Shown: piece after piece, positions 1-8,324 of the stretch
How the letters are laid out: each line of letters starts with the position of its first letter
Numbering within the stretch: position 1 is the stretch's first letter
Assembly: GCA_022841625.1 (NCBI GenBank)
Contig: JALHRD010000011.1
Span: forward strand, 1 to 64,000
From: Xanthobacteraceae bacterium
Lineage (GTDB): Bacteria; Pseudomonadota; Alphaproteobacteria; Rhizobiales; Xanthobacteraceae
Direction of reading: 5' to 3'
Length of the DNA: 64,000 bases
Position numbers and translations under genes: made by a program
The notes under the pieces: model-generated
What the model was told of the DNA's origin: nothing
Databases searched by the model: none
Seen by the model: only the letters and a program-made list of their open reading frames with translations

Positions 1-122
1 TTGACACCATCAGTTTGAGGGACGACCGCCTCACCATGCAAGCCGCGAGCGAGCGCGCCCCACACAGCGCTGTAGCGAGCAAGCGGCTTGCTTGGCGAGG
101 GCCCGTTACCCCATCTACAAGG

Positions 123-995
123 TCAAACCGGCACGTCGCCGATCACCGCGGTGCGCTCCATCCGTCGGCGCTCGGGGTAATAGTCGTTGGCGGCGTAGTG
201 CTGGGTCGAGCGGTTGTCCCAGAACACAATCGCGCCCGGTGTCCAGCGCAACCGAAACTGATATTCCGGCACCTGCGCCTGCGCGAACAGCACCTTGAGA
301 ATGGCGCGGCTCTCGTCCGGTTCGAGATCTTCGATCCGTAATGTGAATTGCGGATTGACGTAAATCGATTTGCGGCCGGTCCCTGGATGGGTGCGCACCA
401 CCGGATGCGAGGGATTGGGAAATAGCTCCTCCATCTTGCGCAGCTTGGCTTGGTCCTCGTCGGTCTTCTTGAACAATACCCGGAAATTCTGGAAGTCGTG
501 CACCGCGCGCAGGCCGTCGATCATGCTGCGGAAGCGGGCGCTCAAGCCTTCATAGGCAGCTTCCATGTCGGCCCATAATGTGTCGCCGCCGATCTCGGGC
601 ATGATCTGGCAACGCAGAATGGTGTAGCGCGTCGGGTTCTGCCGGAACGTCGTGTCGCTGTGCCAGACATCGGTCGACAGCACCGGGTTGTCCTTGTGAT
701 TGTCGAGCACCAGGATTTCCGGGTACTCGCCTTGCGGCCGCATCGGGTGGACTTCAAGCGGGCCGAACAGGCGGCTGATCTCGACATGCTGGCGCGTGTC
801 GAGATGCTGGTTGCGGAGCACAACAACCTTGTGCTCGATCAGCGCCGCCTCAAACGCTTTGAAGGTTGCCGGATTCATTCCTTGCTTGAGGTCGAGCCCG
901 TGAATTTCCGCGCCGAGCCTGGCGCCCAACCGCTTGACCTCGAACGGCGCGGCTTGATCTTTGGCGAGATCTTCGGTCGCGACATTGATGTTCAT
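123..995 (-). CDS. TauD/TfdA-family 2-oxoglutarate-dependent dioxygenase
   Basis: Predicted Fe(II)/2-oxoglutarate dioxygenase of 290 residues, the usual length of the TauD/TfdA family. The iron triad is visible: H112 and D114 in WHSDT, and H266 in TQHYA, followed by an arginine near R281 that would hold 2-oxoglutarate. The ATG at 995 is chosen because AAGGAGG lies just upstream; the frame stays open to 1061 without a better site. The substrate cannot be told from sequence; sulfonates, aryloxyalkanoates and other small acids are all known for the family. A NitT/TauT-type ABC transporter lies about 5 kb away on the other strand, so a shared pathway is possible but not shown. Confidence 0.88.
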   Translation of the reverse strand: MNINVATEDLAKDQAAPFEVKRLGARLGAEIHGLDLKQGMNPATFKAFEAALIEHKVVVLRNQHLDTRQHVEISRLFGPLEVHPMRPQGEYPEILVLDNHKDNPVLSTDVWHSDTTFRQNPTRYTILRCQIMPEIGGDTLWADMEAAYEGLSARFRSMIDGLRAVHDFQNFRVLFKKTDEDQAKLRKMEELFPNPSHPVVRTHPGTGRKSIYVNPQFTLRIEDLEPDESRAILKVLFAQAQVPEYQFRLRWTPGAIVFWDNRSTQHYAANDYYPERRRMERTAVIGDVPV

Positions 996-1085
996 GGGCG
1001 CGCCTCCTTGCGTTGCGGCGCTGCCGGGACCCCCGGTGCCGCCGGGCCGGTGTCCATTCAACCTGAAAATTCGGGCGCTGCAAAC

Positions 1086-2525
1086 CTAGGGTTTGGCTGC
1101 GGTGGGCGGCTCCCGGGTCAGATAAACCCACAAGCCTGCGCCGGCATAGATCGCCAGCGTGGCGATATTCCGGAACGGTTCGATCGCGGGGATCCACCAG
1201 GTCGCCAGCGCAAACGGGATCAAGAGCGTCACGCCGGCGATGAATCGCGACAGCCACCAGCGCGGCAGCAGCGCCGCGAAGGCGATGCCCCAAACCATGT
1301 ACCAGGGCCACAGATGCCCGATGGCGCCGAACAGGATGGCGGCCATCAGCGCCACCGTTGCCCGGGCCAGGTTCTCGGCGTTGGCGTCGCGCACCGCGCT
1401 TGCAAGCCAATAGACCGCGACCACCGGAAACAACGCCTGCGCCGCCACCGGCAAGGGATATAGCGACCATCCCAAAATTTGTTCGAGCCCGGACACCGCA
1501 TCGCTCGGACGCAGGAAGAACCAGGCGCTGACCAGCCGCAGGCCATCGAAGAACGACCATGACCGAAAGAACAGCGCAACAAATAAAAGCCCGATCAGCG
1601 CCGGCGCCAGCATGCGCATGGCGTAGCGCGCCGGCGTCAGGCGTTCGCGGCGGAAGGCATGGATCAGGTCGATCAGGAACAAAGGCGCGGTTGCATATTT
1701 GCACAGCGCCGATACCGCCAGTGCGATCGGCGCCACGGCATGGTTGCGCGCCAGCAGCAGAAACCAGAGGAGGGCGGGCGCGATCATCACGATGTCGTTA
1801 TGGCCCTCGGCGATCGATTGCGATGCGCCAAGCGGCACCCATCCGAACATCGCGATGGCAAGGCAGCGGTCGCGCTCGGGGCGATTGCTTTGCAGCCGGT
1901 CGACCAGAAATAGCGCAAAGATCCAGGCGGCGGCGATCACGGCTTTGAACAACAGCGCCATCGCTAACACGTTGTTCCAGGCGATCAGCGCAATCGCGGC
2001 GGAAATCACCGCCCAGATCGGTCCGTAAGACATCGTCATCGGGAAATGGTCGAGCGGCAGCCCGCTCAGGTGCTCGGCGGCGAACAAGCTGTGGAATGGA
2101 TTGGCGCCGGCCGCGACCATGCGTCCCCAAGCCGCCGACAGCCAGAAATCCTGGGTGAACAGCGGAAATGCAAACCCGTGCGCGGCGGCGAATGCGATCG
2201 ACCAGCGCAGCAAGAGCCGCGATGCGCCGGCCTCGACGGTGTTACAGCGGGTCAAGATCAGCACCAGCACAATTGCCGCCAGGCTGGCGATGGCCAGCAG
2301 AATGCCGTGGCTGAGGAGCGCCGCGTCAATACTGGCGAACAGCCGTGTGAGCGGGAGCCAGGCGGGAATGTGGCTGCCAAGACTGTCGAAAAATGCGCCC
2401 GCGCGTGGATAGCCCGCTGCATGCCACAGCGTCGCCGCCTGGGCATAAGACAGCAGCGCCGACGCCAGCGCGGCTAGAACAGCGACCGCGCCGAGCCCAT
2501 GGATCCCAATACGCAGCGCGCTCAT
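1086..2525 (-). CDS. polytopic GT-C glycosyltransferase, MptB-like
   Basis: A 479-residue protein made almost entirely of hydrophobic helices, resembling polyprenyl-phosphomannose-dependent alpha-1,6-mannosyltransferases of the GT-C fold. Supporting motifs are the loop NPFHSLF with SYGPIW and the later EGHNDI, which resembles the EGHND signature of MptA/MptB-type enzymes. Such enzymes act in the membrane and take the sugar from a lipid phosphate carrier. The ATG overlaps the stop of the upstream gene as ATGA (2522-2525), so translation is probably coupled. It is the last gene of a minus-strand block with two more glycosyltransferases and a UbiA-type transferase. The sugar and acceptor are unknown. 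Confidence 0.72.
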   Translation of the reverse strand: MSALRIGIHGLGAVAVLAALASALLSYAQAATLWHAAGYPRAGAFFDSLGSHIPAWLPLTRLFASIDAALLSHGILLAIASLAAIVLVLILTRCNTVEAGASRLLLRWSIAFAAAHGFAFPLFTQDFWLSAAWGRMVAAGANPFHSLFAAEHLSGLPLDHFPMTMSYGPIWAVISAAIALIAWNNVLAMALLFKAVIAAAWIFALFLVDRLQSNRPERDRCLAIAMFGWVPLGASQSIAEGHNDIVMIAPALLWFLLLARNHAVAPIALAVSALCKYATAPLFLIDLIHAFRRERLTPARYAMRMLAPALIGLLFVALFFRSWSFFDGLRLVSAWFFLRPSDAVSGLEQILGWSLYPLPVAAQALFPVVAVYWLASAVRDANAENLARATVALMAAILFGAIGHLWPWYMVWGIAFAALLPRWWLSRFIAGVTLLIPFALATWWIPAIEPFRNIATLAIYAGAGLWVYLTREPPTAAKP

Positions 2526-3871
2526 GACGGCATGGCGCTCGCGCGCGGCGGGCGCAAGTGCAGCAGCACCAGCAAGATCAGGGCTGCAAACAGCAGATAG
2601 GACTGGATGACGTTCCAATAGGTCGACGCCAGGAGCTGGGTCGCGATAAAATAATTGCTCGCCAGAACGTAGCTGACCGCGAGCCAGATCAGCCGAGCCG
2701 GACTGCGCAGCGCGCCGGCCATGACGACCGCAAACACTGGCAACAGAATGCCATAGTGGTGTTCCCATGCGATCGGCGAGGCGACTGTGCAACTCACCGC
2801 CATGGTGCAGAAATCGACAAGACGGTTGGGATCGTCGGCGCGGGCGCGGCGCAGCAGGGCGAGCAGCAGGATCGCGGCCGAGCTGATTGTGGCGGTCCAA
2901 TAGACGAAGCGGTTGAACGGTGGGAAGCTGCCGTCGCCCCATTCCAGATTGCGGTAGAGATCGGGCGCATCGACCGCCATCAGGCGATTAAGAAGCCCGT
3001 TGACCGAATGGTTTGGATAATAGGCTTCGCCGCGCTCGGCGAGGTGCGACAGGACCGGCAGATAGTCAAAATGATTGCTCCAGCCGAACGCGGCGAGGGC
3101 CGCGATCAGCCCGGCGCTTGCCACCGCAATGCATGCGAAGGCGAAGCGCCACTCCTTGCGCAGCAAGGCCCAGATGACGAACAAACCGTAATGCGGCTTG
3201 ATCAGGCACAGCAGTCCCAGCAGCGCGCCGCTGGCAACCCGTCTTCCGGTTGCCCAGCACAGCAACGCGACCGCGAACAGCCCGTTGATCCAGACTTGAA
3301 TCTGCCCGAGCGTGAAGGCTTTGACCAAAGGATAGAAAGTCAGCGCCAGCCCGAACACAATCGCGATCCGCAGAGCGATCAGCGTTCGCGCGTCGCCATA
3401 CCCACAGTCCTGCCGCAGCCGGCGTTCGAGCAGGGCCGCGGTGGCGGCGGCGGTCAGCACCAGGAACAGCAGCCCGGCGATGTCGTTGACCGTCGGCCAG
3501 GCGTACCGGTCCTGATCGGTTGTGCGTACGCGTTCCGGCGGCGCCAAGGCCTGCATCGCCGTCAGTGCAAACAGCGAGGACGGCGGATACTGGAACTTGA
3601 CTTTATGGTCGAAGAACACCTCGCGATAGATCGATGGCGGCTCGCTCGATCGGAAGTGATCGAGCGCAATCGCCATCGCACCCCAGGAGTCATCGCTGCC
3701 AACGATACGCAGCACATCCCAGCTGTGCCGGAGCGTCGTCTCGTTATAGGGGGGCGGAGAGGCGATCCAGATCAGGGCATTGAGCAGCAGGCCATTCAGC
3801 AGCAGAAACACGGCGAGGCTGCGGGTCAGTGCAGCGGAATTCGGACAGGCCGTGGATAATCGCGCTGTCAT
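2522..3871 (-). CDS. glycosyltransferase family 87-like membrane protein
   Basis: A 449-residue multi-spanning protein resembling GT87/DUF2029. Family-like features are an N-terminal helix followed by a polar loop with FQYPPSSLF, the LIKPHYGLF segment and YPNHSVNGLLNRLM in the middle. GT87 enzymes use polyprenyl-phosphate sugars as donors and act on the outer face of the inner membrane. Both ends are coupled by four-base ATGA overlaps (3868-3871 upstream, 2522-2525 downstream), which marks a tight operon. The acidic residues of the first loop fit a GT-C active site, but the substrate is not predictable. Confidence 0.75.
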   Translation of the reverse strand: MTARLSTACPNSAALTRSLAVFLLLNGLLLNALIWIASPPPYNETTLRHSWDVLRIVGSDDSWGAMAIALDHFRSSEPPSIYREVFFDHKVKFQYPPSSLFALTAMQALAPPERVRTTDQDRYAWPTVNDIAGLLFLVLTAAATAALLERRLRQDCGYGDARTLIALRIAIVFGLALTFYPLVKAFTLGQIQVWINGLFAVALLCWATGRRVASGALLGLLCLIKPHYGLFVIWALLRKEWRFAFACIAVASAGLIAALAAFGWSNHFDYLPVLSHLAERGEAYYPNHSVNGLLNRLMAVDAPDLYRNLEWGDGSFPPFNRFVYWTATISSAAILLLALLRRARADDPNRLVDFCTMAVSCTVASPIAWEHHYGILLPVFAVVMAGALRSPARLIWLAVSYVLASNYFIATQLLASTYWNVIQSYLLFAALILLVLLHLRPPRASAMPS

Positions 3872-5097
3872 GGCGCTGCCGCCGGCGATTTTGCTTCAGG
3901 GGCGTTTGTGCGCAGCGCGCCGCGCAGCAAGGCAGCAAGCATGAGCAGGCCACCGAACAGCCAGGCAGATATAATGGTCCGTGACGCCACCGCGCCGACA
4001 ATATCCGGACCGAGCGGCAAGACAATAACCGGCAACGACGCCAACAGCATGCCGCCGACCATCAAGCGACGTGCAATTGGGTCGTCGGGCAGTCGCCCGC
4101 CGAGATAGAGCGCCCAGGGCAGCAGCAGCAACAGGTAATAATGCGACCACGACACCGGGCTGGCAACGATAGCGAACACCAGGACAATCGAGAATTCGAG
4201 TGCGTCACGGTCATGCGATGGCATGGTGGTGCGGGCAACCAGCCGGAACACGGCGATCAAGGCGAGCGCAATCATGGCCGACAGAATGATGCTGCGCGCG
4301 ATCTTGTGCCACAAGGGCGTTACGATGGGGGTCCATTCCAACAGCAGCGCCTGGCCGGCCATCAGCCGGGCGAGAAAACCGTCGATTGACTGCACGTTGA
4401 ATGCCGGGATCGCGCCGCCGATGAAGGGTTCGACGCAATTGCGGTACCAGCCGATATTGATCTCAAGCCCGAACACCAGCAGCGACAGCAGTGCCGCGCC
4501 GCCAATCGCGCCGGCGCCGCCGGCGACCACCCGCCATCGTCCCCGTAGCAGGAAATACAGGCCGAAAATTAACAGCGGCAGTTTGATCAGGGCGCAAAGG
4601 CCGAGCGCCAAGCCGGCGGCAAAGTCGGCGCCCTTGCGGCGAAGCAGCAGCGCGGCCACCAGCAGCAACAAGACGAAATGCGTCGTGTTGCCCTCCCGGA
4701 GGCTGTTGATCAGCGGGCCGTTGGCCAGGATCGATAGCGCCAGCACCGCTTGGCTTGTGGGGTTGAAGTCGCCGGTGCGCAGCAGCAGGACAAAGGTCGC
4801 GACCGTCGCGGCGACGCCCAGCGCCAAGAATGCGAAACCGGCCGCCGGCTCGCCCAGCAGCGCCAGCGGGACGAACAGCCATGCGAGGATCGGAAGATTG
4901 ACAAAGCCGACGGCCGCGGCCTCGTCGATCTTCCAGGTTTCAACCGCGCCCTCGGTCCATAGCCTATCGGCGGCGGGAAAATAGGCCTTGTAGAAATCGC
5001 TGAACAGGTCGGCGGGTTCGGAGATCGACCAAAGAATGAACTGGGCGGCAATGCCGAGAACCGCGATCGCAAGCCACCGCGCGCCGGCGGTATTCAT
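3868..5097 (-). CDS. glycosyltransferase family 87-like membrane protein (second paralogue)
   Basis: A 409-residue polytopic protein of the GT87/DUF2029 type. After the first helix it carries SDFYKAYFPAADRLW, close to the typical D-F-Y-x-Y/A-A-x-x-W pattern of the family, then a second loop with FVNLPILAWLF and a central ALIKLPLLIF. It starts with ATG six bases after the stop of the UbiA-like gene and overlaps the next glycosyltransferase by ATGA. It is related to its downstream neighbour in fold but clearly diverged in sequence, so the two probably transfer to different acceptors. No soluble GT-A enzyme that would charge the carrier lies nearby. Confidence 0.75.
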   Translation of the reverse strand: MNTAGARWLAIAVLGIAAQFILWSISEPADLFSDFYKAYFPAADRLWTEGAVETWKIDEAAAVGFVNLPILAWLFVPLALLGEPAAGFAFLALGVAATVATFVLLLRTGDFNPTSQAVLALSILANGPLINSLREGNTTHFVLLLLVAALLLRRKGADFAAGLALGLCALIKLPLLIFGLYFLLRGRWRVVAGGAGAIGGAALLSLLVFGLEINIGWYRNCVEPFIGGAIPAFNVQSIDGFLARLMAGQALLLEWTPIVTPLWHKIARSIILSAMIALALIAVFRLVARTTMPSHDRDALEFSIVLVFAIVASPVSWSHYYLLLLLPWALYLGGRLPDDPIARRLMVGGMLLASLPVIVLPLGPDIVGAVASRTIISAWLFGGLLMLAALLRGALRTNAPEAKSPAAAP

Positions 5098-5103
5098 CCG
5101 GGG

Positions 5104-5973
5104 TCAAGCCCACCACGAAATCTGCCAAGCGCCGAAGAATGCCAACACCATGAATGCGCCAAGGGTGACGCTCACGCCATCGCGGACCGCGAACCAGAGT
5201 GGATCGTCGTCGAGCGCATTCCGCCCGGCCAGCAGCCACACCCGGCCAAGCCACAGGAACATGATCGCCGGCATCGACCAGAGCAGCAACGGGCTTCTGT
5301 AGAAACCGGCGCCTGATGCTTCGTGGATGATGTACAGGGCCAGGATCAGCACGGCGCCGGCCGCCGCCGCAATGCCGAGGCCGAAAACAAACGGGATGTC
5401 GGCTGCGATATAGCCGCGCCCATCGAGCCGATCGCGGCCGAGGATGGCGCTCCGGCGAAGCTCGGTCTGGCGTTTGGCGAGCGACAGCGACATGAACAAA
5501 AACATCGAGAATGCCAGCAGCCAGGGCGAGGCCGCGACATCGGCGAGATAGATTCCATAGACCAGCCGCAGCGTGAACAGAAAGGCCAGCACAAATACAT
5601 CGAGCACCGGCACGCGCTTGAGACCGAGTGAATAGGCCGCGGTCGAGGCGGCGTAGACGACCAGTACAAAAGTCGCGTGGCTGTTGATTGTCGCTGCGAT
5701 CGCAAAACTGCCAAGGATGCCGACGGCGCCGACCGCAATGGCCACCGGCACCGGCAGGTCGCCGCGCGCCAATGCGCGGCCGCGCTTCGACCAATGGCGG
5801 CGGTCGGACTCAAGATCGAGCACATCGTTGAGCAGATAGGTGGAGGAGGCCAGCAGACCTAGCGCCATGAATCCAAGCAGGCAGTCGATCCAGCCGCCGA
5901 CATTCTGGATCTGCCCAGCCAGGATCAGCGGCACGAAGACCAGCAGGTTCTTCGCCCACTGGTGCAGCCGCAA
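5104..5973 (-). CDS. UbiA-family prenyltransferase, decaprenyl-phosphate phosphoribosyltransferase-like
   Basis: Membrane prenyltransferase of the UbiA superfamily. It shows HQWAKNLLVFVPLI near the start and the two aspartate motifs NDVLDLESDRRH and DRLDGRG. The HQWxKN start followed by an NDxxDxxxDRxH box resembles enzymes that put phosphoribose on polyprenyl phosphate, fitting the lipid-carrier glycosyltransferases it heads. The start is doubtful. The only standard codon is TTG at 5973, which has no ribosome site and begins right at the conserved HQW segment. The frame continues upstream to a TAG at 6046-6048, and that extension ends in LALTEALRLHQW, which looks coding. AGGAGGG at about 6043-6049 sits seven bases before an in-frame ATT at 6033. 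Confidence 0.75.
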   Translation of the reverse strand: MRLHQWAKNLLVFVPLILAGQIQNVGGWIDCLLGFMALGLLASSTYLLNDVLDLESDRRHWSKRGRALARGDLPVPVAIAVGAVGILGSFAIAATINSHATFVLVVYAASTAAYSLGLKRVPVLDVFVLAFLFTLRLVYGIYLADVAASPWLLAFSMFLFMSLSLAKRQTELRRSAILGRDRLDGRGYIAADIPFVFGLGIAAAAGAVLILALYIIHEASGAGFYRSPLLLWSMPAIMFLWLGRVWLLAGRNALDDDPLWFAVRDGVSVTLGAFMVLAFFGAWQISWWA

Positions 5974-6589
5974 CGCCTCGGTGAGGGCAAGCAGAATGCC
6001 TTTACGGCCGACAATTTGCTCGATCTGGCTAATAGCACGTCCCTCCTATTCACCGCACGCGCGCGCAAACGAGCAATCCCTGCAACGACTCAAAAACCGA
6101 ATTACCGCGCAGGCCCTCGACCCCCGCTAGTGCCCCCCTTGGTTTCCAAAGTTCGCGATCTATCGCGGCGACCGCCTACACGAAATTCGGAAACCAAGGG
6201 GCGCTCGTAACGCTATGATCCAAGTGCCGCTTTTCGATCTGAAGTTCCTAACCGAATTTGCCTCAGACGGTGCAGAAACTTCAGATCGGCGGCACTAGAG
6301 ACCCGCACCGTCTCAGGCGGTCGATTCGTTATTGCATCTGTCGTGGCGTTTTCAGCTCGTTCCAGAACACCATGCGCAAGCTGGCGTGAACGGGCGATGA
6401 ACAGCGCGGCAGAATTACGGCGGGGTCGCGTTCTGACGATTGCCGGCCGGCTGTCCGGCGGGAGCATGCCGCCATCCAACGACGTGCTGCATTGAAATCA
6501 GGCAGATTTTCCCAAAGACTTTCAGGGGTGAACGCACTAAAAATAAGCACATTCGGCGGCAAACGCCGGTGGGGCGTTGGGGGGAATCG
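5974..6589. other. intergenic region, 616 bp, with a palindromic repeat
   Basis: Divergent spacer between the UbiA-like gene and the ABC transporter operon. It contains the probable true 5' end of the UbiA-like gene (5974-6045) and the 172-bp double-hairpin element at 6127-6298. No convincing gene was found in the rest. 6299-6589 must hold the promoter of the ABC operon, but I cannot point to clear -35 and -10 boxes. Confidence 0.6.
6127..6298. repeat. double-hairpin palindromic element, copy 1 (MITE/REP-like)
   Basis: A 172-bp element bounded by CTAGTGCC and GGCACTAG. It is made of two imperfect stem-loops in series: arms around CTTGGTTTCC / GGAAACCAAG (6138-6200), then arms around GATCTGAAGTTCC / GAAACTTCAGATC (6235-6288). 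A second copy lies at 31930-32096 with the same layout and differences inside the arms. It encodes nothing. The inverted ends and dispersed copies suggest a non-autonomous mobile palindrome. Confidence 0.85.
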
Positions 6590-7411
6590 ATGAGCCCGGT
6601 GGACCAAGCGATCCAGCCAGCCATTATCGCTGACAATGCGGCCAAGCTCTTTCTTGACGGCGCCGTGGTTGCTTTCCACCAGCTCTCGCTGCAAATCCAG
6701 CGCAATGAGATCATGTGCGTCGTGGGACCCTCCGGCTGCGGCAAGACCACGCTGCTGCGGTGCATCGCCGGGCTGACCGAGCTGAACGATGGCAAATTGC
6801 TGGTGGACGGCAAAGCGGTGGAGGGGCGCCCGCCCGACGGCGTCGCCATGGTATTCCAGCATTTCGGCTTGCTGCCTTGGAAAACCGTGTTTGACAATGC
6901 CGCGTTCGGGTTGGCGATGGCAGGCGTCGGCCGCGAGAAAATCAAGCAGGCGGTCGGCCATTACCTCGAACTGGTCGGGCTCAATGGCTTTGAGTCCCAC
7001 TATCCTTACCAACTTTCGGGCGGCATGCAGCAGCGCGTCGGTCTGGTGCGCGCGCTGGCGATGAATCCATCGGTCCTGCTGATGGACGAGCCGTTCGCCG
7101 CACTTGACGCGCAAACGCGCGAAATCCTCCAGGAGGAATTGCTGCATCTGATGGAGCGGCCGGATGAGCGCAAGACCATGGTGTTCATCACGCACTCGAT
7201 CGACGAGGCGATCCTGCTCGGCGACCGAATTGCGGTGATGAGCGCGCGGCCCGGCCGCATCAAGGAAATTCTCGATATGCCGTTCGGCCGGCCGCGCAGC
7301 GTCGATGCAATGCGCACCGATCCGCGGTTTGGCGAATTGCGCCAGCATATTTGGCACCAGTTACACACGACGCGTCCGGTGCAATTGCGGGCGCCGAGGG
7401 AGGTCGCATGA
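6590..7411 (+). CDS. NitT/TauT-type ABC transporter ATP-binding protein
   Basis: A 273-residue ABC ATPase of the nitrate/sulfonate/taurine importer class. Walker A is GPSGCGKTT (46-54), followed by VFQHFGLLPW (Q-loop), LSGGMQQR (signature), LLMDEPFAALD (Walker B) and FITHS (H-loop). The ATG at 6590 follows a G-rich ribosome site; the open frame reaches further upstream but without family similarity. The stop overlaps the permease start by ATGA. Permease and substrate-binding protein follow, so this is a complete importer. The family covers aliphatic sulfonates, taurine, nitrate, thiamine precursors and aromatic acids, so the ligand remains open. Confidence 0.92.
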   Translation: MSPVDQAIQPAIIADNAAKLFLDGAVVAFHQLSLQIQRNEIMCVVGPSGCGKTTLLRCIAGLTELNDGKLLVDGKAVEGRPPDGVAMVFQHFGLLPWKTVFDNAAFGLAMAGVGREKIKQAVGHYLELVGLNGFESHYPYQLSGGMQQRVGLVRALAMNPSVLLMDEPFAALDAQTREILQEELLHLMERPDERKTMVFITHSIDEAILLGDRIAVMSARPGRIKEILDMPFGRPRSVDAMRTDPRFGELRQHIWHQLHTTRPVQLRAPREVA

Positions 7412-8280
7412 CCGCTATCGAACAAGCGAGCGGCGGCGCTGCGTCCACGGCAGCGCAATCGCGCGATCTGGTCGATGACCGCGCGCGGGCGGAGCGGGTC
7501 GCGGCCGAACGTCGCCGCCGCGTCGCCTGGCAGAATTTCGGAATCCGGATTGTGGCGCTGGCGATCGCGCTCACGCTTTGGCAGATCGTTGGCTTGAACA
7601 CCGACCCGGTGTTGTTCACCACGCCGGTCAAGGTCGCCTTTGCCGCGGTCGATATGGTGTGGAGCGGCGAGCTTTGGCAGGCGATGTGGCCAAGCCTGAT
7701 CGTGCTGACGATCGGGCTGAGTCTTGCTCTGGTTTTCGGAATTGCGGTCGGTCTGCTGCTCGCGCGCTTTCACATTCTCGATGTGGCGCTCACCGTCTAC
7801 ATCACCTTCCTTTATTCCATACCGTCGGTGGCGCTGGTTCCGCTAATCGTATTGTGGGCCGGTTATGAGACCACGGCGAAGGTCATTATTCTTTTCCTGT
7901 TTGCTTTCTTCCCGATGGTGATCAACACCTATCAAGGCGTGAAGTCGGTCGATCCGAAGCTGCTGGAGGTCGGTCGCGCGTTTCGCTGCTCCGAGCGTCA
8001 GCTGTGGGGCAATATCATCCTACCGGCCTCGCTGCCGTTCATCGTTACCGGTATCCGGCTGGCGGTCGGTCGCGGCATGATCGGCATGGTGCTCGCCGAC
8101 CTCTATACGGCGATCTCCGGCGTTGGCTATCTGATCGTGCGCACCGCCGGTGTGCTCGAAGTCGACCGGATGTTCGTTCCGATCGTCACGCTTGGGCTAT
8201 TGGGCGTGGCCCTGACTGCGATCCTGCGTTATGTCGAAAAGCGCGTCGCGCCGTGGACGGCGGCCTCGCAGGAGGATTGA
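7408..8280 (+). CDS. NitT/TauT-type ABC transporter permease
   Basis: A 290-residue inner-membrane permease (BPD_transp_1 type). A charged 40-residue N-terminus with an Arg-rich stretch leads into about six helices. The coupling-loop region follows FFPMVINTYQGVKSVDPKLLEVGRAF, typical of SsuC/TauC permeases (EAA-like loop ending in LPASLPFIVTGIRLAVG). The ATG at 7408 overlaps the ATPase stop and has GGGAGG eight bases upstream. It forms the channel for the ATPase at 6590 and receives substrate from the binding protein at 8325. Confidence 0.92.
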   Translation: MTAIEQASGGAASTAAQSRDLVDDRARAERVAAERRRRVAWQNFGIRIVALAIALTLWQIVGLNTDPVLFTTPVKVAFAAVDMVWSGELWQAMWPSLIVLTIGLSLALVFGIAVGLLLARFHILDVALTVYITFLYSIPSVALVPLIVLWAGYETTAKVIILFLFAFFPMVINTYQGVKSVDPKLLEVGRAFRCSERQLWGNIILPASLPFIVTGIRLAVGRGMIGMVLADLYTAISGVGYLIVRTAGVLEVDRMFVPIVTLGLLGVALTAILRYVEKRVAPWTAASQED

Positions 8281-8324
8281 GCGATTTCGTGTCGAACAAA
8301 AAAATGAGGGAAGGAAGCAAGGCC

